Shown: positions 45,681 to 55,451 of the stretch, piece by piece
Numbering within the stretch: position 1 is the stretch's first letter
Layout of the letters: every line of letters starts with the position of its first letter
Assembly: GCF_000222585.1 (NCBI RefSeq)
Contig: NZ_AFWE01000029.1
Span: 1 to 64,000 of the forward strand
Direction: 5' to 3'
Origin: Vibrio scophthalmi LMG 19158
Lineage (GTDB): Bacteria; Pseudomonadota; Gammaproteobacteria; Enterobacterales; Vibrionaceae
Length of the DNA stretch: 64,000 nt
Notes under the pieces: generated by a model
Told to the model about the DNA's origin: nothing
What the model saw: only the letters and a program-made list of their open reading frames with translations
The model's database searches: none
Translations under genes and position numbers: made by a program

Positions 45681-46964
45681 GTGAAAAATCAACACACAAT
45701 AGCGATAGGTTTAATGACCTTTGCCATGTTTCTTGGCGCAGGGAACATCATCTTTCCTCCTTTCTTAGGTTTGGAAGCGGGGACCATGTACCTTCCTGCC
45801 ATGCTGGGTTTTTTGGTTACAGCAGTGGGCCTACCAGCGTTAACTTTGGTGGTGTTCGGCCGTTTGAGTGACAGTGCGCAATTAACCAAAGCGTTACCTC
45901 AACCACTGGCAATTGCGTTTTGGGTGTTGTTGTTTACTGCGGTTGGGCCAGCATTTGCCATGCCGCGCGCAGTAACCGTTGCGTATGAAATGGGGATTAA
46001 ACCTTTTGTTGAAGGCGACCACTTGCTGGTTTTTTCAATAATCTTTGTGACAGCAACTTTGCTGCTTGCTTTTCAACGCGGCAAGTTGGTCGATTACATC
46101 GGTAAAATCATGACGCCAATTTTAGTGATCATGTTAGCCCTATTGGCAATCGCTGCGTTCATTCAACCATTAGGCCCACTCAGTGTGCCAACCTTGGATT
46201 ACCAGCAAAGAGCGGTAACCAGTGGATTGATTCAAGGTTACATGACGATGGATGCGATTGCGGCCGTTGGTTTTGGTTGGATCATTATCAAAGCGATCCG
46301 AGATAGAGGATGTGAGTCGAACAAAGATATCTTTAACGCGACGCTGAAAGTGACCTTGGTTTATGCGTTGTTAATGTCGGCTTGTTACCTTGCCATGGCC
46401 TATGTAGGTGCGACATCAGCGTCGATTGCCGATGGTGCGACCAATGGTGGTGAACTGCTAACGCGTTATGTTGCTGCGGTATTTGGGCCATTTGGGCAAT
46501 ATTTGCTGGCAGGGATCATCATCATGGCGTGTTTAACCACCACGGTTGGTCTGACCGATGCATGTGCAGAATATTATCAGCAAACTTTCCGCTCACCGTT
46601 TAATCTTACCGCGACGATCGTTGTCGTGTTGACGGGTATCATTGCTAATTTTGGTTTGGATCAAATCCTCAAAGTAAGCTTGCCAGCGATCTTAATTTTG
46701 TGCCCAGTGGCGATTACTTTGGTGTTGACCGCAATGATATTGCCGACGACAAAACGTTTCAGTGCGCCCTATGTCATCATCGTATTGATTAGCTTGGTAT
46801 TGGGTAGTTTAGACGCTCTGCATATTCTTGAGTTGTTACCGGAATCGTTGACGGCAATATTGAGTCAATATCTCCCTCTATTTGATGCGCACGGCAGTTG
46901 GTTCATTCCGGTATTTGCCGCAATTATGATTAGTAAGGCGCTTAATCGAGAGAGTGAGTTGTAA
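45681..46964 (+). CDS. brnQ: Branched-chain amino acid transport protein BrnQ
   Basis: A 427-residue inner-membrane carrier of the LIVCS family with about twelve spans, importing Leu, Ile and Val with a cation. It starts KNQHTIAIGLMTFAMFLGAG followed by NIIFPPFLG, the family signature. GPAFAMPRAVTVAYEMG, MTMDAIAAVGFGWI and TVGLTDACAEYY are further conserved blocks. The start is a GTG at 45681, with AAGGA (45669-45673) seven bases upstream. A leader peptide and hairpins lie upstream, suggesting attenuation by supply of branched-chain amino acids. A strong terminator follows. Confidence 0.93.
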   Translation: MKNQHTIAIGLMTFAMFLGAGNIIFPPFLGLEAGTMYLPAMLGFLVTAVGLPALTLVVFGRLSDSAQLTKALPQPLAIAFWVLLFTAVGPAFAMPRAVTVAYEMGIKPFVEGDHLLVFSIIFVTATLLLAFQRGKLVDYIGKIMTPILVIMLALLAIAAFIQPLGPLSVPTLDYQQRAVTSGLIQGYMTMDAIAAVGFGWIIIKAIRDRGCESNKDIFNATLKVTLVYALLMSACYLAMAYVGATSASIADGATNGGELLTRYVAAVFGPFGQYLLAGIIIMACLTTTVGLTDACAEYYQQTFRSPFNLTATIVVVLTGIIANFGLDQILKVSLPAILILCPVAITLVLTAMILPTTKRFSAPYVIIVLISLVLGSLDALHILELLPESLTAILSQYLPLFDAHGSWFIPVFAAIMISKALNRESEL

Positions 46965-47020
46965 ACATCTCGTAATCAATGCCAACTGGATAGATGCTAT
47001 TTGTCATTGTGAAAGTGAAT

Positions 47021-47051
47021 AAAAAAGCTCGTGGAAAACACGAGCTTTTTT
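47021..47051. terminator. Bidirectional terminator after brnQ
   Basis: AAAAAAGCTCGTG pairs with CACGAGCTTTTTT around a short A-rich loop. It lies between convergent brnQ and the U32 gene, and can work in both directions. Confidence 0.88.
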
Positions 47052-47075
47052 CTGATTTAAGAGCGGTAATGGAGA

Positions 47076-49172
47076 TTACAGTCCTTTGGCGTATTGCTTG
47101 TTGGTGGTGATCCCCGTTGCTTGTCGAATAAGCTCAAAGGCATGGGGCTGCTCGTCTTCTGCGCTATTTAGCGCATTGACAAATAACTCGACGAGCTCGA
47201 CATTAGTGACGTTGTGACGTGTTTCAGTTTGAATATCACGCAAATCTACGAGCACGTCAGTAAGAAGCGTCGACAAGCGCTTGATGATCTCTAAGTTCAG
47301 TACGTTATGCTCGCCGTACACACTGTTGTGGCTGCCTTTGAGCTTTTGGATTACGTATGAAGTACCATTGAGATTGATCACCGAAGTGCGTTTGCTACAG
47401 CGCTTCAAACAGCCTTTGTTCACCTTAATCTTCTTACAGCCTTCCGTTTGCTGGAATAGGCATTGACGGCTGGTGAGCAGCGTATTTGGGTGGTAAACGT
47501 TATAGAAGGTTCTAAAGCCTTCTGGTCTCACCAACTTACGGATTTGTAAGAAGCTTAACTCGTCGGAAATAAACGCGCCGCGGGCTTGATACTGATCTTG
47601 TAAGCATTGCAAAGTGTACGAGTTGGCACTGTTCATTTGCGGCCCAGCAATCCAATCAATCCCCATTGTTTGTGCTAAGTAACCAACCCCGGAGTTGTTG
47701 GTGACAAGCAGAGTCGGGCGCACTTCCGATAAGAAGCGCTGCGCGGCTTGGTAGTCATCGCCGATCAGAACCGCTTGGAACCAAGGAATTAAGTGGGTGT
47801 TGGCTTTAAATAGTGTAATCAGAGCATCACATTCACTGGCCAGTCCCATTGGCAGCTCAAAATAGACATCGACGTCAGGGCGCACAATCGAGGCTGCATC
47901 TTGTTGATTTGAGACTAATACGGAGAGCTTAGTGACTGAGGGCTCAGCGTCACTCGCTGTGGATGCCACGATGGCTGGCACCTTGATGGTACTTTTCACC
48001 AAAGGCGCATTCGAAGGCGTGGAAACGTCAAAGTCACTAATGGCTTCTTCAACGCGATTAATGATGACAGATTTGTCGTCGTACAGTTTTTGTTTTACGG
48101 CTTTAACATCATCCACTGAACTGCATTGATAAACTTTAGAGAAGTGTGTTACCGCGTGATCTCTTGGGTTATTGATAAACATATCTCTACCAATCTCACC
48201 TTGCAAAAAGCCATTGGTAAAGTCGCGGTTAAATACGGTATAAAGTTCACGTGTATCGGTTGAAAGTACTTTGCCATCACAGTACTTATCGATCTGCTGG
48301 CGCCAGTTATCCACCACAGTATAAACGTAGTGAAACTTCTTAATTCGACCTTCCACTTTTAATGAGTAGACGCCAGCATCCGCCAGCGCTTCGAGATCAT
48401 TAAAGGCAGAGTTGTCTTTCATGTTCAGTGGGTAATCACTGCCGGTTGGTGTGGTTTGGTACTGATCTCGACAAGGTTGGCTACAACGGCCACGGTTACC
48501 CGAAGCACCATTTTTGGCTGAACTCATGTAACACAGACCAGAAAAACCAATACAGTATGAACCATGAACGAACACTTCCATCAAAACATTGTGTTGATGA
48601 CCAAATTGGGCAAGGTGTTTGATCTCATTAATGTTCAACTCACGAGATAAGTTTACTCGGCTAACGCCCAATTGATTGAGGAACAAAATTTGTCCTTCGT
48701 TATGGGTGTTTAACTGAGTTGACGCGTGCACATCCAGATCGGGAAAGTGACGCTTTATAATCGCACCCAAGCCGAGATCTTGAATGATCACACCATCGAT
48801 TTGCGTGATGTTCAGTTCATTTAGTAAGCGCACGACCGCTGGGATCTCACTTTCAAGTAGCATGACATTCAGCGTAAGGAAGATTTTGCAATTATGCTGA
48901 TGCGCTAATTCAAGCACGCCACGCAAATTATCTAAAGTCAGGTTAGTTGCTCTGTTGCGAGCGTTGAAACGATCGAGTCCACAATAAACCGCGTCAGCCC
49001 CTGCAGCAATCGCTGCTTTAATCGAATCTAAATCACCACCCGGCGCCAGAAGTTCAAATTGATCTCGTGTCACAAACTTATCTCTAGTCAGAATTACCCT
49101 AAATTGGCTTTGCATCTTACGGGTTTGAAGCAGGGAATCTAGCAAAAGTTGAGAATTGGCGTGACTTGGCAC
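47076..49172 (-). CDS. U32 family peptidase-like protein (RlhA/YdcP-related)
   Basis: A protein of about 665-698 residues. The N-terminal half is a U32 domain: FELLAPGGDLDSIKAAIAAG, DAVYCGLDRFNARN, HASTQLNTHN and the signature VHGSYCIGFSGLCYMSS, then GNRGRCSQPCR with cysteines that could hold an iron-sulfur cluster. The second half has a further Cys set (SRQCLFQQTEGCKKIK, GCLKRCSKR). Family members such as RlhA and TrhP hydroxylate RNA bases rather than cleave proteins, so an RNA-modification role is likely, but the C-terminal part differs from E. coli RlhA. The start is unclear: GTG 49172, ATG 49115 or GTG 49073 (with AGAGATAAG before it) are all possible. Confidence 0.8.
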   Translation of the reverse strand: MPSHANSQLLLDSLLQTRKMQSQFRVILTRDKFVTRDQFELLAPGGDLDSIKAAIAAGADAVYCGLDRFNARNRATNLTLDNLRGVLELAHQHNCKIFLTLNVMLLESEIPAVVRLLNELNITQIDGVIIQDLGLGAIIKRHFPDLDVHASTQLNTHNEGQILFLNQLGVSRVNLSRELNINEIKHLAQFGHQHNVLMEVFVHGSYCIGFSGLCYMSSAKNGASGNRGRCSQPCRDQYQTTPTGSDYPLNMKDNSAFNDLEALADAGVYSLKVEGRIKKFHYVYTVVDNWRQQIDKYCDGKVLSTDTRELYTVFNRDFTNGFLQGEIGRDMFINNPRDHAVTHFSKVYQCSSVDDVKAVKQKLYDDKSVIINRVEEAISDFDVSTPSNAPLVKSTIKVPAIVASTASDAEPSVTKLSVLVSNQQDAASIVRPDVDVYFELPMGLASECDALITLFKANTHLIPWFQAVLIGDDYQAAQRFLSEVRPTLLVTNNSGVGYLAQTMGIDWIAGPQMNSANSYTLQCLQDQYQARGAFISDELSFLQIRKLVRPEGFRTFYNVYHPNTLLTSRQCLFQQTEGCKKIKVNKGCLKRCSKRTSVINLNGTSYVIQKLKGSHNSVYGEHNVLNLEIIKRLSTLLTDVLVDLRDIQTETRHNVTNVELVELFVNALNSAEDEQPHAFELIRQATGITTNKQYAKGL

Positions 49173-49470
49173 CTAGGTTAGTCGCTTTTAGTTGTATCAC
49201 TAAACGGGTTTTGTCTATTCAAGCTGTTGTTTTGATTGCATATGTGTTTTTGTGCACTGGCCCGAATTTATTCGTGACTGAGCTTACTCATTTACCGCAC
49301 AACGAAGAGAATACCGCCGAATTAAAGGATTATGGATCACTGATGTGATGCTGCATTGATGAATTCTGTTGTTAAGTTTGTGCGTTGGTGTGCCAGTGGT
49401 GACATCAAGTAAACACGCATTACTTGGGACGGATGAACGAGCCATGACATGTGTATTTTAGGATGATTGG

Positions 49471-51825
49471 ATGTATTTGAATAACGGAATTAAGGCGTCA
49501 TTTCTACTGACCTTACTCACGCTTGTCGGCTGTGAAAAGCAAGTGACGTTTGCGCCAAAGGAAGGCGATGAAAAACGCTATTGGGTTTATACCCACACTA
49601 CGCAAGACATAGCCCAAGACTACGACACCGCGATGATCAGCGAAAGCTTAGTGCACTATCGAGTTGATGAGGTCGGTGACACACTAAAACTTCATATCAC
49701 GCCTGAACACTTACAGTTCTCAGCAGGCTATTCATCTTTCTCGAGTGTCGAATTATCAAGTAGTCAGCAAAAGATGGTTCCGTTCTTTCAAGATGGTTTT
49801 GATGTTTCCTATAACATGGAAACGGGAGAGCAGATCGAGTTCAAAGGCCGTAATCAAGCGATGTGGGACGAGTTGGTTAAAAAACGTGGCGATGTCGTGC
49901 TTAACAGTTTGAAATCAACCATGAACGCACCCGGTTTATTGCAATCGCTGCCAACTAAAGTCGGTCGTCAGGTGACGCTAGATAACTTCAATGGTCGGTC
50001 AGTCACATTAACCGTGAACCAGCTGACAGAGAGCACACTGTTTGCAACAGTTTCTCTTGCGGACAAGCGTTCGGATGATAAGCAAGCGGATGACCCACAG
50101 ACTCCCTCAAATTCGCACCACCAGCTTTATGGCAAATTGGAAATTGATCGTGCAACGGGATGGTTGAATAATCTTAATCTGGTGATGAATGTTCCGGTCG
50201 ATGTGTATGGTGAAACCAAAGTCACTCAAATGACAGTCGCGATGCGTTCGGAAGAGCAACCTATAGGTGCCTTTAGCGATATTTTCGCTCACGCTTATTA
50301 CGACGATGAGTTGTATTGGTACGATATTGAACCCATTCCTGAGGCCATCCTTGTGAAAGGGACAACAGTTGAAGCCGAAACCGGCAAAAACGAAGGTCTG
50401 CAAGACCAATTGACCCAAGACGACGTGATGCCTTACGAGCAAGGTATGTTTAATAAAGAAAACTCTCGTTCTGATGGTCAAGGATTTCGCCTCGCTTTCC
50501 CTACTCAAATTCCCCCTAATCAGGTGGTCGGCTATATCGCAATGCGCGATGTGCGCGCTTACACGAATAATGGCGATAAGATTGATCTTAAGCTTGTCAC
50601 CCCCAACGCTTTGCAGTTCTTTGATGAGAACATGAATGTTAATGCCATGGTGCAGCCGATTGGTTGGAATAAAGGCGCTGAACTGAAAGAGATCAGCACA
50701 TTTTCAGCCCATATTGATTACTATAAAGGGGCAATTGAATTGCACTCTTTGCCGTGGCAAGGCGGCAGCAGCCAAAGTTATCAAGTGGGCGATCTACAAG
50801 TTGCAATCAAAAAGGTGCCCGGGGCTGAGAATGAATACCGAGTGGAATATCATAATAGCGAGTACCAGTGGCTCGGTTTCACCATTGGTGGTGTTCAAGG
50901 CCAGATGGCATTTTCGCCCCCAAAAACGGGGCCAGAGTGGCTTTCTCCGGGGAGTCGTCAGTTATTCGTCCAATCAACACCGCCTGAACTGATTACTCGA
51001 ACAATGAGCTTCAAATTTTCTGAAGAACCTAAAGAATTAATGTTTATTGTTCACAGTCAAAATGAAACGCCAAGCTTTTCGCAAGAAGTCGAGTTTTTGG
51101 ATAGGGAGTGGTATTTGGCCAGTGCTGAGATGCCTCCGATGACGAACAATCTGAATCGTGAATATTATCCGCTAGAGAGTGACAACGTTGTAGAACAATG
51201 TACGTCAGCGTTCGATTTTCATGCCGATCATCGAGTGGCGACCGAATCGCTACAAAATGCGGTTGTCGCCTTACCAATGGAATGGGCGGCTTTATGCCAG
51301 TTCGATATTGTCAACGCACCCCAGGTGAATGGCAAGCCGCTAGAATGGAAACCGCAATCAGAAGTCGATAACGACTTACCGGGTGGACCTGTCACCATTG
51401 AACCAAACACAATAGCCTTCCAATTAATGACTCCAGATGGTGTACGACGTTATTTCTATGACATGGCGATCACTACGCGCTTTACATGCGCAGGGAAAAC
51501 CAAGTGGAACCAAATGTCGCCGCCTTCTAGTCCAAAACCATGGTTGATTGATATCAGTGCAATTGAAGGATTTGATGCAAAGCAAACCGTGGCAGATTTT
51601 CTTGGGCGTTATCGAATCTTAGATCAACATGGCCAAAAACTAGTGCCGATTGATAAGCAAGGTGAGGTGCTAACAGCCAGTGATCGTTTGTTGTCTGAAA
51701 TACTTTTCGCTCCGGGCTACCTAAAAATGTCAGGTTCTATATCACGGATTGAAGAAGTGATTGTGCAAGGTGAGCCATTAGAAAAGCAATTTGTTGTTCA
51801 ATTCCCACCGCTGCCAAAAGGATAA
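49471..51825 (+). CDS. Large outer-membrane or periplasmic lipoprotein of unknown function
   Basis: A 784-residue protein. The N-terminus MYLNNGIKASFLLTLLTLVG followed by Cys21 is a clear lipobox (LVGC), so the protein is lipidated and faces the periplasm or surface. The residues after the Cys (EKQ) do not include Asp at +2, which favours sorting to the outer membrane. The rest is rich in beta strands, with several DUF-like repeats of about 100 residues that I cannot name. The stop is 4 bases before the next start, so it forms an operon with the MORN-type protein. Ile/Val/Tyr-rich strands and few Cys suggest a stable scaffold. Function unknown. Confidence 0.75.
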   Translation: MYLNNGIKASFLLTLLTLVGCEKQVTFAPKEGDEKRYWVYTHTTQDIAQDYDTAMISESLVHYRVDEVGDTLKLHITPEHLQFSAGYSSFSSVELSSSQQKMVPFFQDGFDVSYNMETGEQIEFKGRNQAMWDELVKKRGDVVLNSLKSTMNAPGLLQSLPTKVGRQVTLDNFNGRSVTLTVNQLTESTLFATVSLADKRSDDKQADDPQTPSNSHHQLYGKLEIDRATGWLNNLNLVMNVPVDVYGETKVTQMTVAMRSEEQPIGAFSDIFAHAYYDDELYWYDIEPIPEAILVKGTTVEAETGKNEGLQDQLTQDDVMPYEQGMFNKENSRSDGQGFRLAFPTQIPPNQVVGYIAMRDVRAYTNNGDKIDLKLVTPNALQFFDENMNVNAMVQPIGWNKGAELKEISTFSAHIDYYKGAIELHSLPWQGGSSQSYQVGDLQVAIKKVPGAENEYRVEYHNSEYQWLGFTIGGVQGQMAFSPPKTGPEWLSPGSRQLFVQSTPPELITRTMSFKFSEEPKELMFIVHSQNETPSFSQEVEFLDREWYLASAEMPPMTNNLNREYYPLESDNVVEQCTSAFDFHADHRVATESLQNAVVALPMEWAALCQFDIVNAPQVNGKPLEWKPQSEVDNDLPGGPVTIEPNTIAFQLMTPDGVRRYFYDMAITTRFTCAGKTKWNQMSPPSSPKPWLIDISAIEGFDAKQTVADFLGRYRILDQHGQKLVPIDKQGEVLTASDRLLSEILFAPGYLKMSGSISRIEEVIVQGEPLEKQFVVQFPPLPKG

Positions 51826-51829
51826 GACG

Positions 51830-53674
51830 ATGCGCCGTATTTCACTCAGTTCTATTTATCTTATGCCTTTGATGATGATTTCTACTGTATCGGCAGCGCC
51901 GATTTGGTTGGATGAAGATTGGAACATCGTTAAATCAGAGGCTCAAGCCCGTTACTATCTCGCCGAGCCACTCACTAAGGAAGAAAGCGGTTGGCCTGTA
52001 ACGGTTTATTTCCAAGGCGGAGACATCGTCAATTTTAAAGGCACACTTAATAGCGGCGATATCTCGACCGGAAAATCAATTGGTGCTTATGAAATCTATT
52101 ACGAGAACGGTCATCTTCTCTCGTCGGGTAGCCGCAATGCCAAAGGGCAATACGAAGGACTCACTAAATTCTATAACCAAGAAGGGGTGCTCACCGAAGA
52201 AGCAACATATGTTGCTGGCAAGGAAGAGGGTATCGGTCGACTGTTTTATCCTAATGGCGGTGTTGAAGAAGAATACACCATATTGGGCGGGAATCGTGTT
52301 GGTGAAGATGTTCACTATTATAAAGATGGTGGCGTGTGGCAAAAACATCGCTTTGTCGATGGAAAAGCCCATGGTCTGCAACGAACCTACCATCGTGATG
52401 GCACATTAAGGCAAGAGTCGACGTTCGTTATGGGTCGCCAACAAGGTGAGTACAAAAGTTACTATGAAAATGGTCAAATTTCTTATCAGGTAAGCTATCA
52501 AAATGATCAGCCGACAGGTGTGGGGCGATCTTATCACGAAGATGGATTGCTTTATTTGGAGGTAACGTACGAGCAAGGCAAAAAAAATGGCCTGGAACGC
52601 TCTTGGTATGGGCAAGAGAAGCTGCGCTCTGAGCAGCATAATGTTGATGGTAAAACACACGGTGTTGCGACTCGTTATTATGAATCCGGTAATACCAAAA
52701 GTATTGAAAATTACGAGAAGGGCCGCCGTCGCGGTAAGCAGTTGGCCTTTTATGATCAGCCTAATGCAGTGGAAAGCGAAACAGAATTTGATACGCAAGG
52801 AAATAAGATCGAAGAGACGCGTTTTGATAAGCACAGCACAAAGACGTATCACTACGTTGCTCGCTATCCGAATGAGCAACTCGTTAGTGATTTAAAAAAA
52901 TACCGTAACTCTATACTCATTTCACGCGAGCAAACCAACGCGAAGAAAAAATGGCAACTAAAGGAGCAATTTAACGCGGACGGTGAATTGACGCAACGTA
53001 TCGAAAAAATCAATGGTAAATATCATAACGCCTATGTGTCGTTAGATATCTATAGTGACAATATCGAAACGACGCATTATCAACATGGTGTGCGCAGTGG
53101 AGAGTATTCAGTGATTAGCCAACAAGGAAAAGTGATCGATACGGGGAGCTATTACAAAGGCAAAAAGAGTGGCGTTTGGCGACATAATTACAATGGTATA
53201 ACCCGCACGGAAACGTACAATCGCAAAGGTCAACTGCATGGTGAAGTGAGTGAGGTTACTGTTAATGGCGATCGCCTGGTATGGGAGCAGTACCGAAATG
53301 GTAAGCAACATGGCCACACCGAAAACTACGCCAAAACAGGGGCTTTACTCGCAAAAGGCAATTACCTAAATGATCAGCGTGATGGTCAATGGCAGCATCA
53401 AGAAGAGTATGAGTTTGATGTTGTGATTTGGTCAGGAAAATACCAAAAGGGTAAGAAAGTGGGTAAGTGGTTCGCTCATTCAGCTGCGGGTTATGAGCTA
53501 GGTCGGCAGCAATACGATCAACAAGGACGCAAGCAAGGCACGTTCTACACCTTCGAAGAGTATGGCGCGCTTAAACGAATTGAGCGCTACAAAGACGATG
53601 AGCCAGTTGGAGAGTTTGAATACTACAATACTGATGGCAAATTGGGCCACAGCGCAAAATCAATCTTTTTGTAG
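51830..53674 (+). CDS. Exported MORN_2-repeat protein (YwqK-like)
   Basis: A 614-residue protein with a signal peptide (IYLMPLMMISTVSAAP, cleavage near SAA) and a long array of MORN_2-type repeats, about 20 residues each, with the pattern YYENGxxxxxxxYxxGxxxG. Examples are YEIYYENGHLLSSGSRNAKG, RLFYPNGGVEEEY, YKSYYENGQISYQVSY, YHEDGLLYLEVTYEQGKKNG and EYYNTDGKLG. At least fifteen copies fill the mature protein, so it should form an elongated beta-hairpin ladder. Annotation pipelines call this class YwqK antitoxin, but a secreted array of this length is not an antitoxin in any evident way. AAAAGGATAAG lies just before the ATG at 51830. It is coupled to the upstream lipoprotein gene. Confidence 0.8.
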   Translation: MRRISLSSIYLMPLMMISTVSAAPIWLDEDWNIVKSEAQARYYLAEPLTKEESGWPVTVYFQGGDIVNFKGTLNSGDISTGKSIGAYEIYYENGHLLSSGSRNAKGQYEGLTKFYNQEGVLTEEATYVAGKEEGIGRLFYPNGGVEEEYTILGGNRVGEDVHYYKDGGVWQKHRFVDGKAHGLQRTYHRDGTLRQESTFVMGRQQGEYKSYYENGQISYQVSYQNDQPTGVGRSYHEDGLLYLEVTYEQGKKNGLERSWYGQEKLRSEQHNVDGKTHGVATRYYESGNTKSIENYEKGRRRGKQLAFYDQPNAVESETEFDTQGNKIEETRFDKHSTKTYHYVARYPNEQLVSDLKKYRNSILISREQTNAKKKWQLKEQFNADGELTQRIEKINGKYHNAYVSLDIYSDNIETTHYQHGVRSGEYSVISQQGKVIDTGSYYKGKKSGVWRHNYNGITRTETYNRKGQLHGEVSEVTVNGDRLVWEQYRNGKQHGHTENYAKTGALLAKGNYLNDQRDGQWQHQEEYEFDVVIWSGKYQKGKKVGKWFAHSAAGYELGRQQYDQQGRKQGTFYTFEEYGALKRIERYKDDEPVGEFEYYNTDGKLGHSAKSIFL

Positions 53675-53732
53675 TCAACGAGAGGTAAAGGTGAGAATGG
53701 CAAGGTAAACCGTGAACGCCATTTCACCCAAT

Positions 53733-53766
53733 AAGGAGAACAGAATCGTTAAATTTCGTTCTCCTT
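53733..53766. terminator. Terminator between convergent genes
   Basis: AAGGAGAAC and GTTCTCCTT pair over 9 bp around a loop of about 16 bases after the MORN-type gene; a T-poor tail follows on the plus strand. Confidence 0.6.
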
Positions 53767-53814
53767 GTTATAATAAACAGAGCGCAAATCTCCGGGTTGT
53801 AATCCCAGTGTGGT

Positions 53815-55041
53815 TTAGCGCTTTGTTTTGTTACCAAACTGCTTAATGCTGGTTTTCTTCGCCGTACGACGGTTCGCTTGTTTATCTCTCGGCGCGCGCT
53901 TACTCACACCCGTTGACGGTTTATCGGTGACGGGAAAGTCGGCCAGTTCTTGCAATGGTAATGGGCGTTTGGTCAGCTGACGAATCGCGGCCATATAGTC
54001 ACTTTCACCATGACAAACAAGCGAGATCGCCAGACCTTTTTCACCCGCGCGTCCGGTGCGGCCGATGCGGTGTACATAGGTGGTTGGGTTCGTAGGTAGT
54101 TCAATGTTGATCACCACTGGCAATTGTTCGATATGAATTCCGCGCGCAAGTAAATCGGTGGCCACCAGAATCTGTGTTTTTTGCTGTTTGAATTCCGCTA
54201 AAATTGACTCTCGTTCCTGTTGGCTTTTGTTACCGTGTAACGCACTCACGGTTAAGCCAGCTTTGGTGAGTTTTTTGCACAGGGCATCGGCATTGTCTTT
54301 CGCGCCGATAAAGACCAGAGCTTGTTTCCAACCATGACGTTTAATCTGATCGATTAGCACATTGGCTTTACTGCCTTTGTTGACTAGATAAGCAATCTCT
54401 TCAATCTCACTGACCACGCTATTGGCTTGATTGGCTTCAATCAACGCTGGTGCATTTAACAAGCTATCCATACTGGCTTTAAGTTCTGGTAGCATCGTGG
54501 CAGAAAACAGCATGGTTTGGCGTGTTGCAGGCATGAATGCAACGATCTTTTGCACATCACTCCAGAAGCCCATATCAACTAAGCGGTCCGCTTCATCCAG
54601 CACGAGAGTGTTGACATCACGAGGATCAAATTGTTTTTCAGTCAGTAAATCGAGTAGGCGACCTGGCGTCGCGACCACAATTTCAGGGCGCAGTTGCAAA
54701 GCTTGAATTTGCACTTCCTTATCCACACCGCCACACAACACTTGGCTGCGAATCTCAAGTTTCTTCGCGACAGCCACGATAGCGTCGTTAACCTGCATAG
54801 CCAATTCACGAGTGGGTACCAAAACAATCGCCTGTGTTACTGAGCGCTGAGTTTGTACACGCTCTAAGATTGGTAAACCAAAGGCGAGTGTTTTACCACT
54901 GCCGGTTTGTGCAATGGCAAGAATGTCTTTATTGGCTAATGCCGCAGGAATGACAGAAGATTGGATCGCAGTGGCGCTGTTAAACAGTTTCGATATTACA
55001 GCGGTAAGATCGGCACCGAGATTAAGCTTGGTAAATGGCAT
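53815..55041 (-). CDS. DEAD-box ATP-dependent RNA helicase
   Basis: A protein of about 408 residues. The helicase core has the Q motif (FNSATAIQSSVIPAAL), AQTGSGKTLAFGLPIL, PTRELA, TPGRLLD, VLDEADRLVDMGF, SATM, ALVFIGAKDNAD, ATDLLARGIHIEQLPVVIN and HRIGRTGRAG. A short basic tail (RAPRDKQANRRTAKKTSIKQ) should help bind RNA. It resembles the RhlE group in layout, with a shorter tail. The ATG at 55041 (MPFTKLNLG) is preferred because relatives begin there; an in-frame ATG lies 24 bases upstream. It is expected to act on structured RNA or ribosome assembly. Confidence 0.9.
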   Translation of the reverse strand: MPFTKLNLGADLTAVISKLFNSATAIQSSVIPAALANKDILAIAQTGSGKTLAFGLPILERVQTQRSVTQAIVLVPTRELAMQVNDAIVAVAKKLEIRSQVLCGGVDKEVQIQALQLRPEIVVATPGRLLDLLTEKQFDPRDVNTLVLDEADRLVDMGFWSDVQKIVAFMPATRQTMLFSATMLPELKASMDSLLNAPALIEANQANSVVSEIEEIAYLVNKGSKANVLIDQIKRHGWKQALVFIGAKDNADALCKKLTKAGLTVSALHGNKSQQERESILAEFKQQKTQILVATDLLARGIHIEQLPVVINIELPTNPTTYVHRIGRTGRAGEKGLAISLVCHGESDYMAAIRQLTKRPLPLQELADFPVTDKPSTGVSKRAPRDKQANRRTAKKTSIKQFGNKTKR

Positions 55042-55165
55042 GGTTTGTTGCTCAGGCTGTAGCATAGAGTGATGTCGTTAAATCGTGTTGGGCGCATAGG
55101 ATACCAAGCAAAACGGTGATGTACATCGTTATGTCCTGCTTGGCGTAAAAACTATGCCAAGTCAT

Positions 55166-55408
55166 CTAGCGGTTTTTCGTTGTATTAGTCACTTGTTCTT
55201 TGTTGGATTCACTTTCCTCTTTGTATCCCAAAGTACGAATATGTTGCCCGTGAATGGTGTTTTTCATTAGTTTCCACAGAGCTTCAAGAAAACGCTTGTG
55301 CAACGCATGATGACGAATATAGCGCACATGAATAAACCCATACGCCGCTGCGAAGGCAATAAGGGCCAAAATCAGTCCGTAAGTTTCGCTATTTGATAAA
55401 ATATTCAT
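55166..55408 (-). CDS. Small single-span membrane protein, 80 aa
   Basis: An 80-residue protein with one N-terminal hydrophobic stretch (YGLILALIAFAAAYGFIHV, about 10-28), then a basic helix (RYIRHHALHKRFLEALWKLM) and a polar tail rich in Asn, Glu and Thr. AGGAG is a few bases before the ATG at 55408. Only 43 bases separate it from the MATE gene upstream on the same strand, so it may be co-transcribed. I do not recognise the family. Confidence 0.65.
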   Translation of the reverse strand: MNILSNSETYGLILALIAFAAAYGFIHVRYIRHHALHKRFLEALWKLMKNTIHGQHIRTLGYKEESESNKEQVTNTTKNR

Positions 55409-55451
55409 ATCACTCCTCGTTGTCTGTTGTCTGTTGTGGTTCGTTGAGAAA

